Below, piece after piece: positions 52,042-61,478 of a DNA stretch of 64,000 bases. Source of the DNA: Hymenobacter convexus (GTDB taxonomy: Bacteria; Bacteroidota; Bacteroidia; Cytophagales; Hymenobacteraceae); assembly GCF_030580955.1 (NCBI RefSeq), contig NZ_JAUQON010000002.1, forward strand, positions 620,001 to 684,000, given 5' to 3'. The notes below the pieces were generated by a model. That model was not told where the DNA came from. It searched no databases and worked only from the letters and a program-made list of their open reading frames with translations. Every line of letters begins with the position of its first letter. The first letter of the stretch is position 1. Both the position numbers and the translations under genes were made by a program.

Positions 52042-52569
52042 ATGTCATCTCCTGCTCCCCTCGAAGTCTGGCTGCGCGGCCCCATTGCCGGGGTGCCGCC
52101 GCTGCTCCAGCCCGTGGCCCACGCCCTGCTGCAAGCCCGTGAAGAACTGAACACCGCTATGGCTGATTTCCCGCCCGCGCTGCTCAATGAACGGCCGGCG
52201 GGCGTGGCCTCCGTGGGCTTCCACCTCCAGCACCTCGCCGGCGTGCTCGACCGCCTGCTGACTTACGCCCGGCAGGAAACCTTGTCCGAACAGCAGTTTG
52301 CCGAATTCCACGCCGAAAACCCGCCACTCACCATTGAATCTGACGTCGTGACGAAACTCGTGCAGCGCTTCAGCAACCAAGTTGATGCAGCCCTAAATCA
52401 GCTAAAAGCCACCAACGAAGCCAGCCTGACCGAGGTGCGCGGCGTGGGCCGGGCACAGGTGCCGTCCACGCACTTAGGGCTGCTGGTGCACGCGGCCGAG
52501 CACACCACCCGCCACCTGGGCCAGCTGCTGGTGACGGCCAAGTGGGTGCAGAGCCTGGCGCTGCATTAA
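52042..52569 (+). CDS. DinB family protein
   Basis: 175 aa, four-helix bundle of the DinB/YfiT type. SVGFHLQHLAGVLDRLLTYA holds the first conserved His, and LLVHAAEHTTRHLGQLLVTA the HxxxH pair of the metal triad. Members include thiol transferases (bacillithiol, mycothiol) and proteins induced by DNA damage. No thiol pathway gene is near, so the role is open. Flanked on both sides by REPIN-like elements. Confidence 0.88.
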   Translation: MSSPAPLEVWLRGPIAGVPPLLQPVAHALLQAREELNTAMADFPPALLNERPAGVASVGFHLQHLAGVLDRLLTYARQETLSEQQFAEFHAENPPLTIESDVVTKLVQRFSNQVDAALNQLKATNEASLTEVRGVGRAQVPSTHLGLLVHAAEHTTRHLGQLLVTAKWVQSLALH

Positions 52570-52585
52570 GAGATGAGCAGTGCAA

Positions 52586-52698
52586 AAAGGCTGTCATGCT
52601 GAGCGCAGTCGAAGCATCTCTACCGCACAACGCAATCCAATCGACTGGACTAGTACAGCAGTAGAGATGCTTCGACTGCGCTCAGCATGACGGCCTTT
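52586..52698. repeat. REPIN-like inverted repeat with paired substitution
   Basis: Arms 52586-52623 and 52661-52698 pair with one mismatch. Both arms carry the change GCAGTCGAAG/CTTCGACTGC relative to the main class, so complementarity is kept. Confidence 0.9.
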
Positions 52699-52718
52699 CA
52701 GTAGAGCAAAACAATGGG

Positions 52719-53849
<1,131 letters not shown>

Positions 53850-53910
53850 TTAACCGGGTTCTGGCCTTTGGGGTTATTGCGAATAGGCTTTAAAGGACAA
53901 AGCTTTCATT

Positions 53911-53932
53911 CGTGCTGAGCGCAGCCGAAGCA
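53911..53932. repeat. Half copy of the REPIN-like element
   Basis: CGTGCTGAGCGCAGCCGAAG matches the left arm of the main class; no right arm follows. It is 29 bp from a complete copy of another class. Confidence 0.75.
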
Positions 53933-53960
53933 ATTAACATTACATGAGTCATTAAAAACG

Positions 53961-54045
53961 CCTGTCATCCTGAGCGCAGCGAAGGACCCTCTCACGTTAG
54001 GTGTTCAGACGTGAGAGGGTCCTTCGCTGCGCTCAGGATGACAGG
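53961..54045. repeat. REPIN-like inverted repeat (CATCCTGAGCG class)
   Basis: Arms 53961-53997 and 54009-54045 are exact 37-bp reverse complements with an 11-bp loop. Core TCATCCTGAGCGCAGCGAAG, GGACCCTCTCACGT inside. It ends 23 bp from the leuB stop and may serve as its terminator. Confidence 0.92.
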
Positions 54046-54067
54046 ATGCGCGTGATAGAACTTTCTA

Positions 54068-55186
54068 TCAGATAATCGTACTCAGCCCGATTTCCACATT
54101 GACCCGGTTCCACTGCTTCTCGCGGGAATCGGCAATCCAGAAGGCGATGTAGTTGCCTACTTCCTCGGTGGTGTAAGGCGCGGTGTGGTTGAGCTCCTGG
54201 GTTAAGACGCTATTGTTCAGCGCTTCGTCCACGGCCTCGCGCACTAGGGCGGCTTCCTCGTGCAAGTCCAGATGCTCCAGCAGCATGGCCGCCGAAAGAA
54301 TGGCGGCAATGGGGTTGGCAATGCCTTTGCCCGCGGCCTGCGGGTAGGAGCCGTGAATGGGCTCGAACAGCGCCACCCGCTCGCCCACCGACGCGGAAGG
54401 CAGCAGCCCCAGCGACCCGGCAATCACCGACGCCTCGTCCGAAATAATGTCGCCGAACATGTTCTCGGTCAGAATCACGTCGAACTGCGTGGGGCTGAGA
54501 ATGACCTGCATGGCCGCGTTATCAACGAACAGATAGTCAACGGCTACTTCGGGGTATTGCGCAGCCATTTCCCGCACCACTTCGCGCCAGAGGCGGGAGG
54601 TTTCCAGCACGTTGGCTTTGTCGATGAGCGTGAGCTTCTGCCGGCGGCCGGCGGCGGCCCGGAAGGCCAGGTGCGCGATGCGCTCAATCTCGGGGCGGCT
54701 GTAGGTGCAGTGGTCGTAGGCGGCCTCGCCGTCGGCGGTGCGGCCTTTGTCGCCGAAGTAGATGCCGCCGGTCAGTTCGCGGAAGATGAGCATATCGGTG
54801 CCCTCAATGCGCTCGCGCTTCAGGGGCGAGTGCTCCAGCAGCACGCCGTAGGCCACGACGGGCCGGATATTGGCGAACAAGCCCAGCGACTTGCGCAGGC
54901 GCAGCAGGCCCTGCTCGGGGCGCACCTTCGCGGCAGGGTCGTGGTCGTACTTCGGGTCGCCGATGGCGCCGAGCAGCACGGCATCGGCGGCGCGGCAGGC
55001 GGCCAGGGTTTCGTCGGGCAGCGGGTTGCCGGTGGCGTCGATGGCGCAGGCACCCATCAGGTACGACTGCATCTCGAAGTGATGCCCGAAACGGCCGGCC
55101 ACGGCTTCCAATACTTTCACGGCCTGCCGACAGACTTCTGGGCCGATGCCATCGCCGGGCAGTACAGCTATTTTCTTGCTTTTCAT
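54068..55186 (-). CDS. leuB: 3-isopropylmalate dehydrogenase
   Basis: 372 aa. Full-length decarboxylating dehydrogenase: [37 protein letters not shown] with substrate Arg residues, [54 protein letters not shown] with the Mg-binding Asp residues, and [19 protein letters not shown] for NAD. It oxidises 3-isopropylmalate to ketoisocaproate in leucine synthesis. Last gene of the leu operon, 12 bp after leuD. Confidence 0.97.
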   Translation of the reverse strand: MKSKKIAVLPGDGIGPEVCRQAVKVLEAVAGRFGHHFEMQSYLMGACAIDATGNPLPDETLAACRAADAVLLGAIGDPKYDHDPAAKVRPEQGLLRLRKSLGLFANIRPVVAYGVLLEHSPLKRERIEGTDMLIFRELTGGIYFGDKGRTADGEAAYDHCTYSRPEIERIAHLAFRAAAGRRQKLTLIDKANVLETSRLWREVVREMAAQYPEVAVDYLFVDNAAMQVILSPTQFDVILTENMFGDIISDEASVIAGSLGLLPSASVGERVALFEPIHGSYPQAAGKGIANPIAAILSAAMLLEHLDLHEEAALVREAVDEALNNSVLTQELNHTAPYTTEEVGNYIAFWIADSREKQWNRVNVEIGLSTII

Positions 55187-55198
55187 TGCCTTAATTAT

Positions 55199-55795
55199 TT
55201 ACCAGGTCCAGGTTCGGGTTTGTTCGTAGGCTTCGATGGCGGGTTTCTGACTCACCAAATAGTCAATGTCGTCGTAGCCGTTAATCAGGCATTCCTTCTT
55301 GTAGGCGTCGATGGCGAAGTGAAAGCTGTCGCCGGTGGCGGGCACGTGCAGCGTCTGCTCCGGCAGGTTCACCACGAATTGGGTGGCGGCGTCCTGCTCC
55401 ACCAGCGCAAAAAGCCGGGCCAGTTCAGCATCCGTCACTTGCAGGGGTAGCAGGCCGCTATTCAGCGCGTTGCCCCGGAAAATATCGGCGAAGTAGCTCG
55501 AAATCACCACCCGAAAACCGGCGTCGTACAGCGCCCAGGCGGCGTGCTCGCGGCTGGAGCCGCAGCCGAAATTCTGGCCCGCCAGCAGAATCTGGCCATT
55601 GAATTTTGGGTCGTTCAGCACGAACTCCGGCTTGGGCGAGCCGTCCGGGTTGCGGCGCCAGTCGCAAAACAGGTTCTCGCCAAAGCCTTCGCGCGTCGTC
55701 GCCTTCAGGAAACGGGCCGGGATAATCTGGTCCGTATCGATGTTTTCGAGCGGCAGCGGCACGGCGGCGGAATAGAGGGTCTGGAATTTTTCCAT
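55199..55795 (-). CDS. leuD: 3-isopropylmalate dehydratase small subunit
   Basis: 198 aa from the ATG at 55793-55795 ([20 protein letters not shown]); the 12 codons further up come from the adjoining inverted repeat. Conserved [40 protein letters not shown] with the swivelling-domain active-site Ser/Arg, and [15 protein letters not shown]. With LeuC it isomerises 2- to 3-isopropylmalate. A REPIN-like element separates it from leuC. Confidence 0.97.
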   Translation of the reverse strand: MEKFQTLYSAAVPLPLENIDTDQIIPARFLKATTREGFGENLFCDWRRNPDGSPKPEFVLNDPKFNGQILLAGQNFGCGSSREHAAWALYDAGFRVVISSYFADIFRGNALNSGLLPLQVTDAELARLFALVEQDAATQFVVNLPEQTLHVPATGDSFHFAIDAYKKECLINGYDDIDYLVSQKPAIEAYEQTRTWTW

Positions 55796-55807
55796 TACGG
55801 TTAGAAC

Positions 55808-55890
55808 GTCATGCAGAGCGCAGCGAAGCATCTCGCTTGGGATAGTAATTAGTTAAAGCACGCGAGATGCTTCGCTGCGCTCTGCATGAC
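55808..55890. repeat. REPIN-like inverted repeat inside the leu operon (CAGAGCG class)
   Basis: Arms 55808-55836 and 55862-55890 are exact 29-bp reverse complements. Core TCATGCAGAGCGCAGCGAAG. It fills the gap between leuC and leuD. Confidence 0.9.
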
Positions 55891-55896
55891 CGTTAA

Positions 55897-57291
55897 TCAA
55901 TTCAAATACTGCGTGATGTCCACAATCCGGCCTTGCACCGCCGTGATGGCCGCCACCAGCGGGCTTGCCAGCAGCGTGCGCGAGCCCGGTCCCTGCCGCC
56001 CCTCGAAATTGCGGTTCGAAGTAGCCACGCAGTAGGCGCCGGCGGGGATTTTGTCCTCGTTCATGGCCAGGCAGGCGCTGCAGCCGGGCTCGCGCAGCTC
56101 GAAGCCGGCGGCGGCCAGAATCCGGTCCAGGCCCTCGGCAATGGCTTGCTGCTCCACCTGCTTCGAGCCGGGCACAATGATGGCCTCGACGTGGCCGGCT
56201 TTCTGCTTGCCGCGCACGTAGGCCGCCACGGCCCGCAAATCCTCGATGCGCGAGTTGGTGCAGCTGCCGATGAATACGTAGTTGATTTCCTTGCCCAGCA
56301 ATGACTCGCCCCGCTGGAAACCCATGTACTGCAATGATTTATCAAAGCTTTCGGCTTCACTGGCCGGCACCTCGCGGGGGATGTGGCCATTCAGCGCCAT
56401 GCCCATGCCGGGGTTGGTGCCGTAGGTTATCATCGGCGTGATGGCGGCGGCATCGAAGCGGTGCTCGGCGTCAAAAACTGTGTCCTCGTCCGAAAACAGC
56501 GTGTGCCAGTAAGCCACGGCCTGCTCCCAAGCGGCTTCTTTGGGGGCGTAGGGGCGGCCCTTCACGTAAGCGAAAGTCGTATCGTCGGGCGCGATGAGGC
56601 CGCCGCGCGCCCCCATCTCAATGCTCATGTTGCAGACCGTCATGCGGCCTTCCATGCTCAGGCTGCGCACGGCGCGGCCGGCGTATTCCACGAAGTATCC
56701 CGTAGCGCCGCCGGTGCCGAGCTGCGCAATCACATAGAGAATCAAATCTTTGGCCGTGACGCCGGCCCGCAGCTCACCGTCTACCGAAATGCGCATGCGC
56801 CGGGGGCGGCTCAGCAGCAGGCACTGCGTGGCCATCACCTGCGCCACCTGGCTGGTGCCGATGCCGAAGGCCACCGCCCCGAACGCGCCGTGCGTGGAGG
56901 TGTGGCTGTCGCCGCACACAATGGTGGTGCCGGGCAGCGTGAGTCCCAACTCCGGCCCAATCACGTGCACAATGCCCTGGCGGGCGTGGCCCAGGCCATA
57001 AAGCTCCACGCCGTACTTGGCGCAGTTGGCGGTCAGTTTATCTACCTGCGAGCGGCTCAGCGGCTCCGCTATGGGCAGGTGCTGGTTGCGGGTGGGTACA
57101 TTGTGGTCGGCCGTGGCGAGAATGCGCGCCGGGCGGAAAAGCGGCAGGTCGCGGGCTTCGAGCTCGTCGAACGCTTGCGGGCTGGTCACCTCGTGGATGA
57201 GGTGCCGGTCGATATACACGATATCCAGGCCGCCAGGCGCGGGTTGAACCACGTGCGCATCCCAGATTTTATCGAATAAGGACTTGGCCAT
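55897..57291 (-). CDS. leuC: 3-isopropylmalate dehydratase large subunit
   Basis: 464 aa from the ATG at 57289-57291 ([15 protein letters not shown]). Aconitase-family 4Fe-4S enzyme: [37 protein letters not shown] and [18 protein letters not shown] supply the three cluster Cys, and [20 protein letters not shown] is the closing signature. With LeuD it catalyses the second step of leucine synthesis. An oxygen-sensitive cluster is expected. Inverted repeats lie on both sides, at 57318 and 55808. Confidence 0.97.
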   Translation of the reverse strand: MAKSLFDKIWDAHVVQPAPGGLDIVYIDRHLIHEVTSPQAFDELEARDLPLFRPARILATADHNVPTRNQHLPIAEPLSRSQVDKLTANCAKYGVELYGLGHARQGIVHVIGPELGLTLPGTTIVCGDSHTSTHGAFGAVAFGIGTSQVAQVMATQCLLLSRPRRMRISVDGELRAGVTAKDLILYVIAQLGTGGATGYFVEYAGRAVRSLSMEGRMTVCNMSIEMGARGGLIAPDDTTFAYVKGRPYAPKEAAWEQAVAYWHTLFSDEDTVFDAEHRFDAAAITPMITYGTNPGMGMALNGHIPREVPASEAESFDKSLQYMGFQRGESLLGKEINYVFIGSCTNSRIEDLRAVAAYVRGKQKAGHVEAIIVPGSKQVEQQAIAEGLDRILAAAGFELREPGCSACLAMNEDKIPAGAYCVATSNRNFEGRQGPGSRTLLASPLVAAITAVQGRIVDITQYLN

Positions 57292-57317
57292 TGGAAGGGG
57301 AATTGATTTGTCAGATG

Positions 57318-57439
57318 GTCCTGCAGAGCGCAGCGAGGCATCTTGCACGCCACCACTAAATCAGTTAATTTACTGCCCACGTGCCACACGCGAGTGCCCA
57401 CGTGCCACACGCGAGATGCTTCGCTGCGCTCTGCAGGAC
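57318..57439. repeat. REPIN-like inverted repeat with inserted 21-bp tandem repeat
   Basis: Arms 57318-57346 and 57411-57439 pair over 29 bp with two mismatches (CAGAGCG class, starting GTCCTGCAG). The centre contains two 21-bp copies of GCCCACGTGCCACACGCGAG (57375 and 57396), a local duplication that enlarged the loop. Lies between the small gene and leuC. Confidence 0.85.
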
Positions 57440-57444
57440 GTTGT

Positions 57445-57621
57445 TTAGTGGTCAGAATCGGAGGAGTAGCCGGCTCCATTGGTGGGTGCTGCTTGCTGAA
57501 CCACGGCCACGGCGTAGCTAATCCAGTCGGCGCAGCGCTGGGGGAGCGACGCCGGTTGTTCGGGCTGGTGGCTTTCGACGGCAGCCGCGAGGCTGGTGTA
57601 AGGCTTTTCCTGGGTAGTCAT
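57445..57621 (-). CDS. Small unknown protein within the leu operon (58 aa)
   Basis: An ATG at 57619-57621, 15 bp after the leuA stop, opens a 58-codon frame ending at 57445. The product begins MTTQEKPYTSLAAAVESHQP, continues with a possible amphipathic helix (CADWISYAVAVVQQAA) and ends in a Gly/Ser/Asp tail. There is no signal peptide and only two Leu, so it is not a leucine attenuator peptide. Tight spacing to leuA suggests co-transcription and perhaps translation coupling. No family is recognised. Confidence 0.6.
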   Translation of the reverse strand: MTTQEKPYTSLAAAVESHQPEQPASLPQRCADWISYAVAVVQQAAPTNGAGYSSDSDH

Positions 57622-57636
57622 AATGTTAATTTTTAG

Positions 57637-58803
57637 TTAATTAGTAGTTACAAGTTTTTCCTGTTCAACCAGTATGTGTAGGTCGTCGTCAATCACTTCG
57701 CGCTGGCGGTCGGCGAGCTGGAGGAAGCTGGCGTAGGCCTTGTTCAGCTCGGGCTTTTCGAAATCGTAGCCCAATTTCTGGAGGCGGTAGGCGAGGGCGG
57801 CCCGGCCCGAGCGGGCCGTGAGCACGATGGACGAATCGGCCACGCCCACTTCCCGGGGGTCGATGATTTCGTAGGTTTCGCGGTGCTTGATGATGCCGTC
57901 CTGGTGGATGCCGCTGCTGTGCGAGAAGGCGTTGGCGCCCACAATGGCCTTGTTGGGCTGCACGGGCATGGTCATCAGGTGGGCCACCATGGCCGAGGTT
58001 TCGGCCAGCAGGCGGGTGTTGATGTTGGTGTGCAGGTTGAGGTAGGGGTGCTGGCGCAGAATCATCACCACTTCCTCCAGAGCCGTATTGCCGGCGCGCT
58101 CGCCCACGCCGTTTATCGTGCATTCAATCTGCAGCGCCCCGTTCATCACGCCCGCGATGGAGTTGGCGGTGGCCAGGCCGAGGTCGTTGTGGCAATGCGT
58201 GGAAAGGCGCACGTTGTGGATGCCCGTCACGTTTTCGTAGAGGTACTTGATTTTGGCGCCGTATTCCTGGGGCAGGCAGTAGCCGGTGGTATCGGGAATG
58301 TTGAGCACGGTGGCGCCGGCCTTGATGGCGGCCTCGCACACGCGGGCCAGAAATTCGTTGTCGGTGCGGCCGGCGTCTTCGGCGTAAAACTCGACGTCTT
58401 CCACGAAGGATTTGGCCAGCTTCACGGCCGCGATGGCGCGGGCCAGCACGTCCTCCCGCGTGGTGCAGAGCTTGTGTAGCACGTGAATATCGGACGTGCC
58501 GATGCCGGTGTGAATGCGCGGGTAGCGGGCCGGGCGCAGGGCTTCGGCGGCGGTGCGGATATCGTTTTCCACGGCCCGCGAGAGGCCGCACACGGTGGCA
58601 TCGCGGGTTTGGGCTGCAATGGCCTGCACGGCGGCAAAATCGCCGGGGCTCGACACCGGAAAACCGGCCTCAATTACATCGACGCCCAGCTCTTCGAGCT
58701 GCCGGGCAATGAGAAGCTTCTCTTCTCTGTTTAGCTTGCAGCCCGGCACCTGTTCGCCGTCGCGGAGCGTAGTATCGAAGATTTGAATTTGCTGAATGGC
58801 CAT
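57637..58803 (-). CDS. leuA: 2-isopropylmalate synthase (short form)
   Basis: 388 aa. DRE-TIM metallolyase: [20 protein letters not shown] with the catalytic Arg-Asp, [40 protein letters not shown] with the metal His pair, and [19 protein letters not shown]. It condenses acetyl-CoA with ketoisovalerate, the first committed step to leucine. The chain ends near where the C-terminal LeuA dimer (leucine-sensing) domain of about 120 residues would begin, so end-product inhibition by that domain is not expected. First gene of the operon. Confidence 0.95.
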   Translation of the reverse strand: MAIQQIQIFDTTLRDGEQVPGCKLNREEKLLIARQLEELGVDVIEAGFPVSSPGDFAAVQAIAAQTRDATVCGLSRAVENDIRTAAEALRPARYPRIHTGIGTSDIHVLHKLCTTREDVLARAIAAVKLAKSFVEDVEFYAEDAGRTDNEFLARVCEAAIKAGATVLNIPDTTGYCLPQEYGAKIKYLYENVTGIHNVRLSTHCHNDLGLATANSIAGVMNGALQIECTINGVGERAGNTALEEVVMILRQHPYLNLHTNINTRLLAETSAMVAHLMTMPVQPNKAIVGANAFSHSSGIHQDGIIKHRETYEIIDPREVGVADSSIVLTARSGRAALAYRLQKLGYDFEKPELNKAYASFLQLADRQREVIDDDLHILVEQEKLVTTN

Positions 58804-58811
58804 GCTACAAT

Positions 58812-58830
58812 CGCCCGGACCAGCCGGGCG
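58812..58830. promoter_or_regulatory. Hairpin next to the leuA start codon
   Basis: A 7-bp GC stem (58812-58818 with 58824-58830) and 5-nt loop sits 9-27 bp upstream of the leuA ATG on the transcript, where the ribosome must bind. No T-run, so not a terminator. It may limit initiation unless opened. Confidence 0.45.
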
Positions 58831-58969
58831 CGGGATATGAATGCAGGCGTAAGTAGCGGCGTGCGGGGTGGCGAGAAAATCGTCTTTTTGGTGTTTCTAC
58901 TATTTCTAACCGTTGTCTTTTAATTGGCAATAGGTTGTTGATTAAGATATTGCGCAATGCGCTATTACA

Positions 58970-60514
58970 ATGCCCAGCAGAAGTTCGGAGCCCGTTTTTC
59001 AACTAATTAAATCCCTGACTCGCTCGGAAAAGCGGCATTTCCGGCTGTTCACCAACCGGCCGGGCGCTACCGAGGACCTGAAGTTTCTGCAGCTTTTCGA
59101 CGCCCTCGACGCCCAGGAAACTTACGACGAAGCCCAGGTGCTGGCCCAGGTGCCCGCCCTCAAGCGAGTGCAGCTGGCTAACCTCAAGGCCAACCTCTAC
59201 CGGCAGCTGCTGGCCAGCCTGCGGGTGTACCACGCCGGCCAAAACCCGGATATTCAGCTGCACGAGCAACTCGACTACGCCCGGGTGCTCTATAATAAGG
59301 GCTTCTACCAGCAAGCCCTGCGCATGCTGGAACGGGTGAAACAGCAGGCCCGGCAGGCTGAAATGCCGCACATCGTGCTGCTGGCGCTCGATTTTGAGAA
59401 GCTCATCGAAAGCCAGTACATCACGCGCAGCCTGAAGGACCGCGCCGAAACCCTCACCACCGAAGCCGTGGACACTGTGGCGCACCTGACCAGCCAGCAT
59501 GCGCTCAGCAACGCCGCCCTGCGCCTCTACGGGCTGTACCTGAAGGCCGGCCACGCCCGCAACCGCGCCGACCACGAGCGCATCAAAGCGTTTTTTAAGG
59601 ACAACCTGCCGGCGATTGAGGAGCGCACGGCGGGCTTTTTTGAGAAGCTGTATTTCTACCAGGCGCACGTGTGGTACCACACGCTCAACCAGGATTTTCG
59701 GGCCGGCTACCGCCACGCCCAGAAGTGGGTCGACTTATTCGAGGCCGCGCCGGCCATGAAGGAGCTGCAAACCATGCTCTACATCAAGGGCCTGCACAAT
59801 TTGCTGGCCTCGCTCTACAACATGTTGTACTACAGTAGGTTTGTACAGGTGCTGCGCACGCTGGAGGACTTCGCCGCCAGCCAGACCCGGCGCAGCAGTC
59901 CCAACACCGAAATCCTGCTCTTCCAGTACCTCTACACCAACCGCATCAACGCCTATTTCCTCGAAGGCCGCTTCACGGAGGGCCTGGGCATTATCCCGGA
60001 GCTGCTGGAGCAGCTGGAGCACTTCAAGGGCCAGCTCGACATGCACCGCACGCTGGTATTTTACTACAAAATCGCCAGCCTCTACTTCGGCAGCGGCGAA
60101 TATGGGAAAGCCATTGAGTACCTCAACCTCATTATTCAGCACCGGGATTTGAGCTTGCGGGAAGATTTGCAGTGCTTCGCCCGCATCCTCAACCTCATTG
60201 CCCACTACGAAGCCGGTGACGACGCCAGCCTGGAGTACCAGATTCGCTCGGTGTACCATTTTCTGGGCAAGATGGACGAGCAGCAGCCCATGCAGGTCGA
60301 GATTTTCCGGTTTCTGCGGCAGCTGGGCAGCATCGCCCCGCCGCAGGTGCGCGAGGCGTTCATCGCCCTCAAAGAGAAGCTGCAAATCATCGCCGCCAAC
60401 CCCTACGAAAGCCGCCCCTTCCTTTACCTGGACATCATTTCCTGGCTCGAAAGCAAGATTTCCAACGTGTCGGTGCAGGACGTGATGAAGCAGAAGTTTC
60501 TGCTAATGAAGTGA
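58970..60514 (+). CDS. TPR-like helical protein, conserved in Bacteroidota
   Basis: 514 aa from ATG 58970, soluble and all-helical. Helix pairs typical of TPR repeats recur: ARVLYNKGFYQQALRMLERV, AALRLYGLYLKAGHARNR, YTNRINAYFLEGRFTEGLGI, YYKIASLYFGSGEYGKAIEY. The start MPSRSSEPVFQLIKSLTRSE with KRHFRLFTNR is characteristic of a Bacteroidota-specific family of unknown function. It is divergent from leuA with a 166-bp shared promoter region that contains a perfect ATTGCGCAAT palindrome (58949-58958). Confidence 0.82.
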   Translation: MPSRSSEPVFQLIKSLTRSEKRHFRLFTNRPGATEDLKFLQLFDALDAQETYDEAQVLAQVPALKRVQLANLKANLYRQLLASLRVYHAGQNPDIQLHEQLDYARVLYNKGFYQQALRMLERVKQQARQAEMPHIVLLALDFEKLIESQYITRSLKDRAETLTTEAVDTVAHLTSQHALSNAALRLYGLYLKAGHARNRADHERIKAFFKDNLPAIEERTAGFFEKLYFYQAHVWYHTLNQDFRAGYRHAQKWVDLFEAAPAMKELQTMLYIKGLHNLLASLYNMLYYSRFVQVLRTLEDFAASQTRRSSPNTEILLFQYLYTNRINAYFLEGRFTEGLGIIPELLEQLEHFKGQLDMHRTLVFYYKIASLYFGSGEYGKAIEYLNLIIQHRDLSLREDLQCFARILNLIAHYEAGDDASLEYQIRSVYHFLGKMDEQQPMQVEIFRFLRQLGSIAPPQVREAFIALKEKLQIIAANPYESRPFLYLDIISWLESKISNVSVQDVMKQKFLLMK

Positions 60515-60515
60515 T

Positions 60516-60544
60516 GTAGCGTGGACTCTGCGAGTCCACGCTAC
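60516..60544. repeat. 13-bp hairpin directly after a stop codon (copy 1)
   Basis: GTAGCGTGGACTC (60516-60528) pairs perfectly with 60532-60544 around TGC. It begins 2 bp after the TPR gene stop and ends 2 bp before the -7 element of the next gene. No T-run. Similar hairpin at 61120. Confidence 0.8.
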
Positions 60545-60546
60545 GG

Positions 60547-60554
60547 TACCTTTG
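60547..60554 (+). promoter_or_regulatory. -7 promoter element (TACCTTTG) for the DUF4833 gene
   Basis: Exact TAnnTTTG match 28 bp before ATG 60583. The position of a -33 element is taken up by the hairpin. Confidence 0.5.
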
Positions 60555-60582
60555 CGGCTTCATCTACCACCCCCGAAAACCG

Positions 60583-61119
60583 ATGTCGGCAACGACTTTC
60601 CTGCTGCTTTTCAACTTCCTCGTTGCCCTGCTGCCCGCTCAGAAGCCCGCCACCGTCTTCCCGGTGCCGAGCGGCGTGGCCAACCAACTGTTCTACCTGC
60701 AACGCGACCCCAATACCAACACCGTCATCTACCAACTGAACGTGGACCGCTCGGGGCGCCTCGATGAGGAGGAGCCCGTGAACGTGTTCTGGCTGCGCTA
60801 CGACGAGCACGGCGAGCGCAAGGAGTTGAACTTCATTCAGCGCAAATTTGCCTACGGCCTCACCGCCGAAAAGCTGGCCACGGATAAGTACGAGCTGAAA
60901 TTTGCGGCCTACAACAAGGTCCGGTTCTACCTGCTGCGCTCGCCCACCGACAAGGCCTTTCACGTCTACACCACCATCGGCGGCAAGCAGCTGCAGTTGG
61001 AGCGCGTGTTTCTGCGCATCGAGGGCGGCACGTTCTGGGTGCCGAATGTGAAATACATCGAGTTCAAAGGCATAAGCACCGCCACCCGCCAGCCGCTGGT
61101 GGAGCGGGTAACGCTGTAG
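60583..61119 (+). CDS. DUF4833 exported protein
   Basis: 178 aa. A hydrophobic N-terminus (FLLLFNFLVALLPA) acts as signal peptide. The DUF4833 domain fills the rest: NQLFYLQRDPNTNTVIYQLN, EEPVNVFWLRYDEHGERKEL, LNFIQRKFAYGL, then VYTTIGGKQLQLERVFLRIE and VKYIEFKGIS. The family is common in Bacteroidota and uncharacterised; the fold is likely a beta-sandwich. Its stop codon touches a small hairpin. Confidence 0.83.
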   Translation: MSATTFLLLFNFLVALLPAQKPATVFPVPSGVANQLFYLQRDPNTNTVIYQLNVDRSGRLDEEEPVNVFWLRYDEHGERKELNFIQRKFAYGLTAEKLATDKYELKFAAYNKVRFYLLRSPTDKAFHVYTTIGGKQLQLERVFLRIEGGTFWVPNVKYIEFKGISTATRQPLVERVTL

Positions 61120-61138
61120 CGCGGACTTTTAGTCCGCG
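61120..61138. repeat. 8-bp hairpin directly after a stop codon (copy 2)
   Basis: CGCGGACT (61120-61127) pairs with 61131-61138 around TTT, starting on the base after the TAG. Same word order as the 60516 hairpin (TAGCG-GGACT...AGTCC). Too little T-run for a standard terminator. Confidence 0.7.
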
Positions 61139-61202
61139 AGTAGCAAAAGCGCAAAAGCCGAGTTGTGAAGCAAAAGGAAACTCCCGCTAATAATCGGCTT
61201 CA

Positions 61203-61232
61203 TTTGGATTTCTGCCGGGCGTGCCTACCTTG
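61203..61232 (+). promoter_or_regulatory. Promoter of the Phe/Tyr operon (TTTG-N19-TACCTTG)
   Basis: TTTG at 61203-61206 and TACCTTGC at 61226-61233 fit the Bacteroidota -33/-7 elements except for one base in the -7. Transcription would begin near 61240, about 14 bp before the first leader ATG. Confidence 0.6.
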
Positions 61233-61253
61233 CAGCCGCTAACGCACTCCGCC

Positions 61254-61307
61254 ATGTTCCAGACGCGCACCTTCTTTGGCTATTATTACTTCTACGCCAC
61301 CGCGTAG
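61254..61307 (+). CDS. Leader peptide 1, Phe/Tyr-rich (17 aa)
   Basis: ATG to TAG encodes MFQTRTFFGYYYFYATA. Eight of 17 residues are Phe or Tyr, seven of them in the eight-residue run FFGYYYFY (61272-61295). No Trp is present. The ORF is followed at once by a region that can pair with the terminator's left arm and then by a terminator, as in classical attenuators. Ribosome stalling for lack of charged tRNA-Phe or tRNA-Tyr would signal starvation. Confidence 0.85.
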   Translation: MFQTRTFFGYYYFYATA

Positions 61308-61378
61308 AACGAGCCGCCGTTTGTAGCTAATCCTCAAGCCAATCCAGCGCCGCTCGTTCATCGGGAAGGCGCTTTTTT
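61307..61378 (+). promoter_or_regulatory. Attenuator 1: competing antiterminator and terminator
   Basis: Terminator: AGCGCC (61346-61351) pairs with GGCGCT (61368-61373), with an inner CTCG/CGGG stem and loop TTCAT, then six T. Antiterminator: GAACGAGC (61307-61314), which starts in the leader stop codon, is exactly complementary to GCTCGTTC (61352-61359) and would cross the terminator stem. A ribosome at the leader stop covers 61307-61314 and favours termination; one stalled on the Phe/Tyr codons leaves it free and favours readthrough. Confidence 0.8.
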
Positions 61379-61394
61379 AATGCCCATTCAGCTC

Positions 61395-61478
61395 ATGGTA
61401 CCCACGCAGCAAGTGTTTTTTTATTACGGCTATTACTTCTTCTACCCGAAGAAGCCGGCCCGCTGTTGCCTGAGCTAA
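61395..61478 (+). CDS. Leader peptide 2, Phe/Tyr-rich (27 aa)
   Basis: From ATG 61395 the frame encodes MVPTQQVFFYYGYYFFYPKK and seven more residues to TAA. The run FFYYGYYFFY (61416-61445) has nine aromatic residues in ten. An in-frame ATG at 61380 overlaps the T-run of terminator 1 and is less likely as start. Like leader 1 it contains no Trp and precedes a terminator. Confidence 0.83.
   Translation: MVPTQQVFFYYGYYFFYPKKPARCCLS

Noticed and set aside
58805..59002. 65-codon minus-strand frame ending 1 bp before leuA, with Leu/Ile codons (ILINNLL)
   Set aside because: It could be a leucine leader, but it begins inside the divergent TPR gene, has no terminator-antiterminator pair, and the Leu codons are few. 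Kept only as a hairpin note near the leuA start.
61380..61394. ATG at 61380 as the start of leader peptide 2
   Set aside because: It lies on the T-run of terminator 1 and in sequence shared with the end of terminator 2, where no ORF follows; ATG 61395 is preferred.
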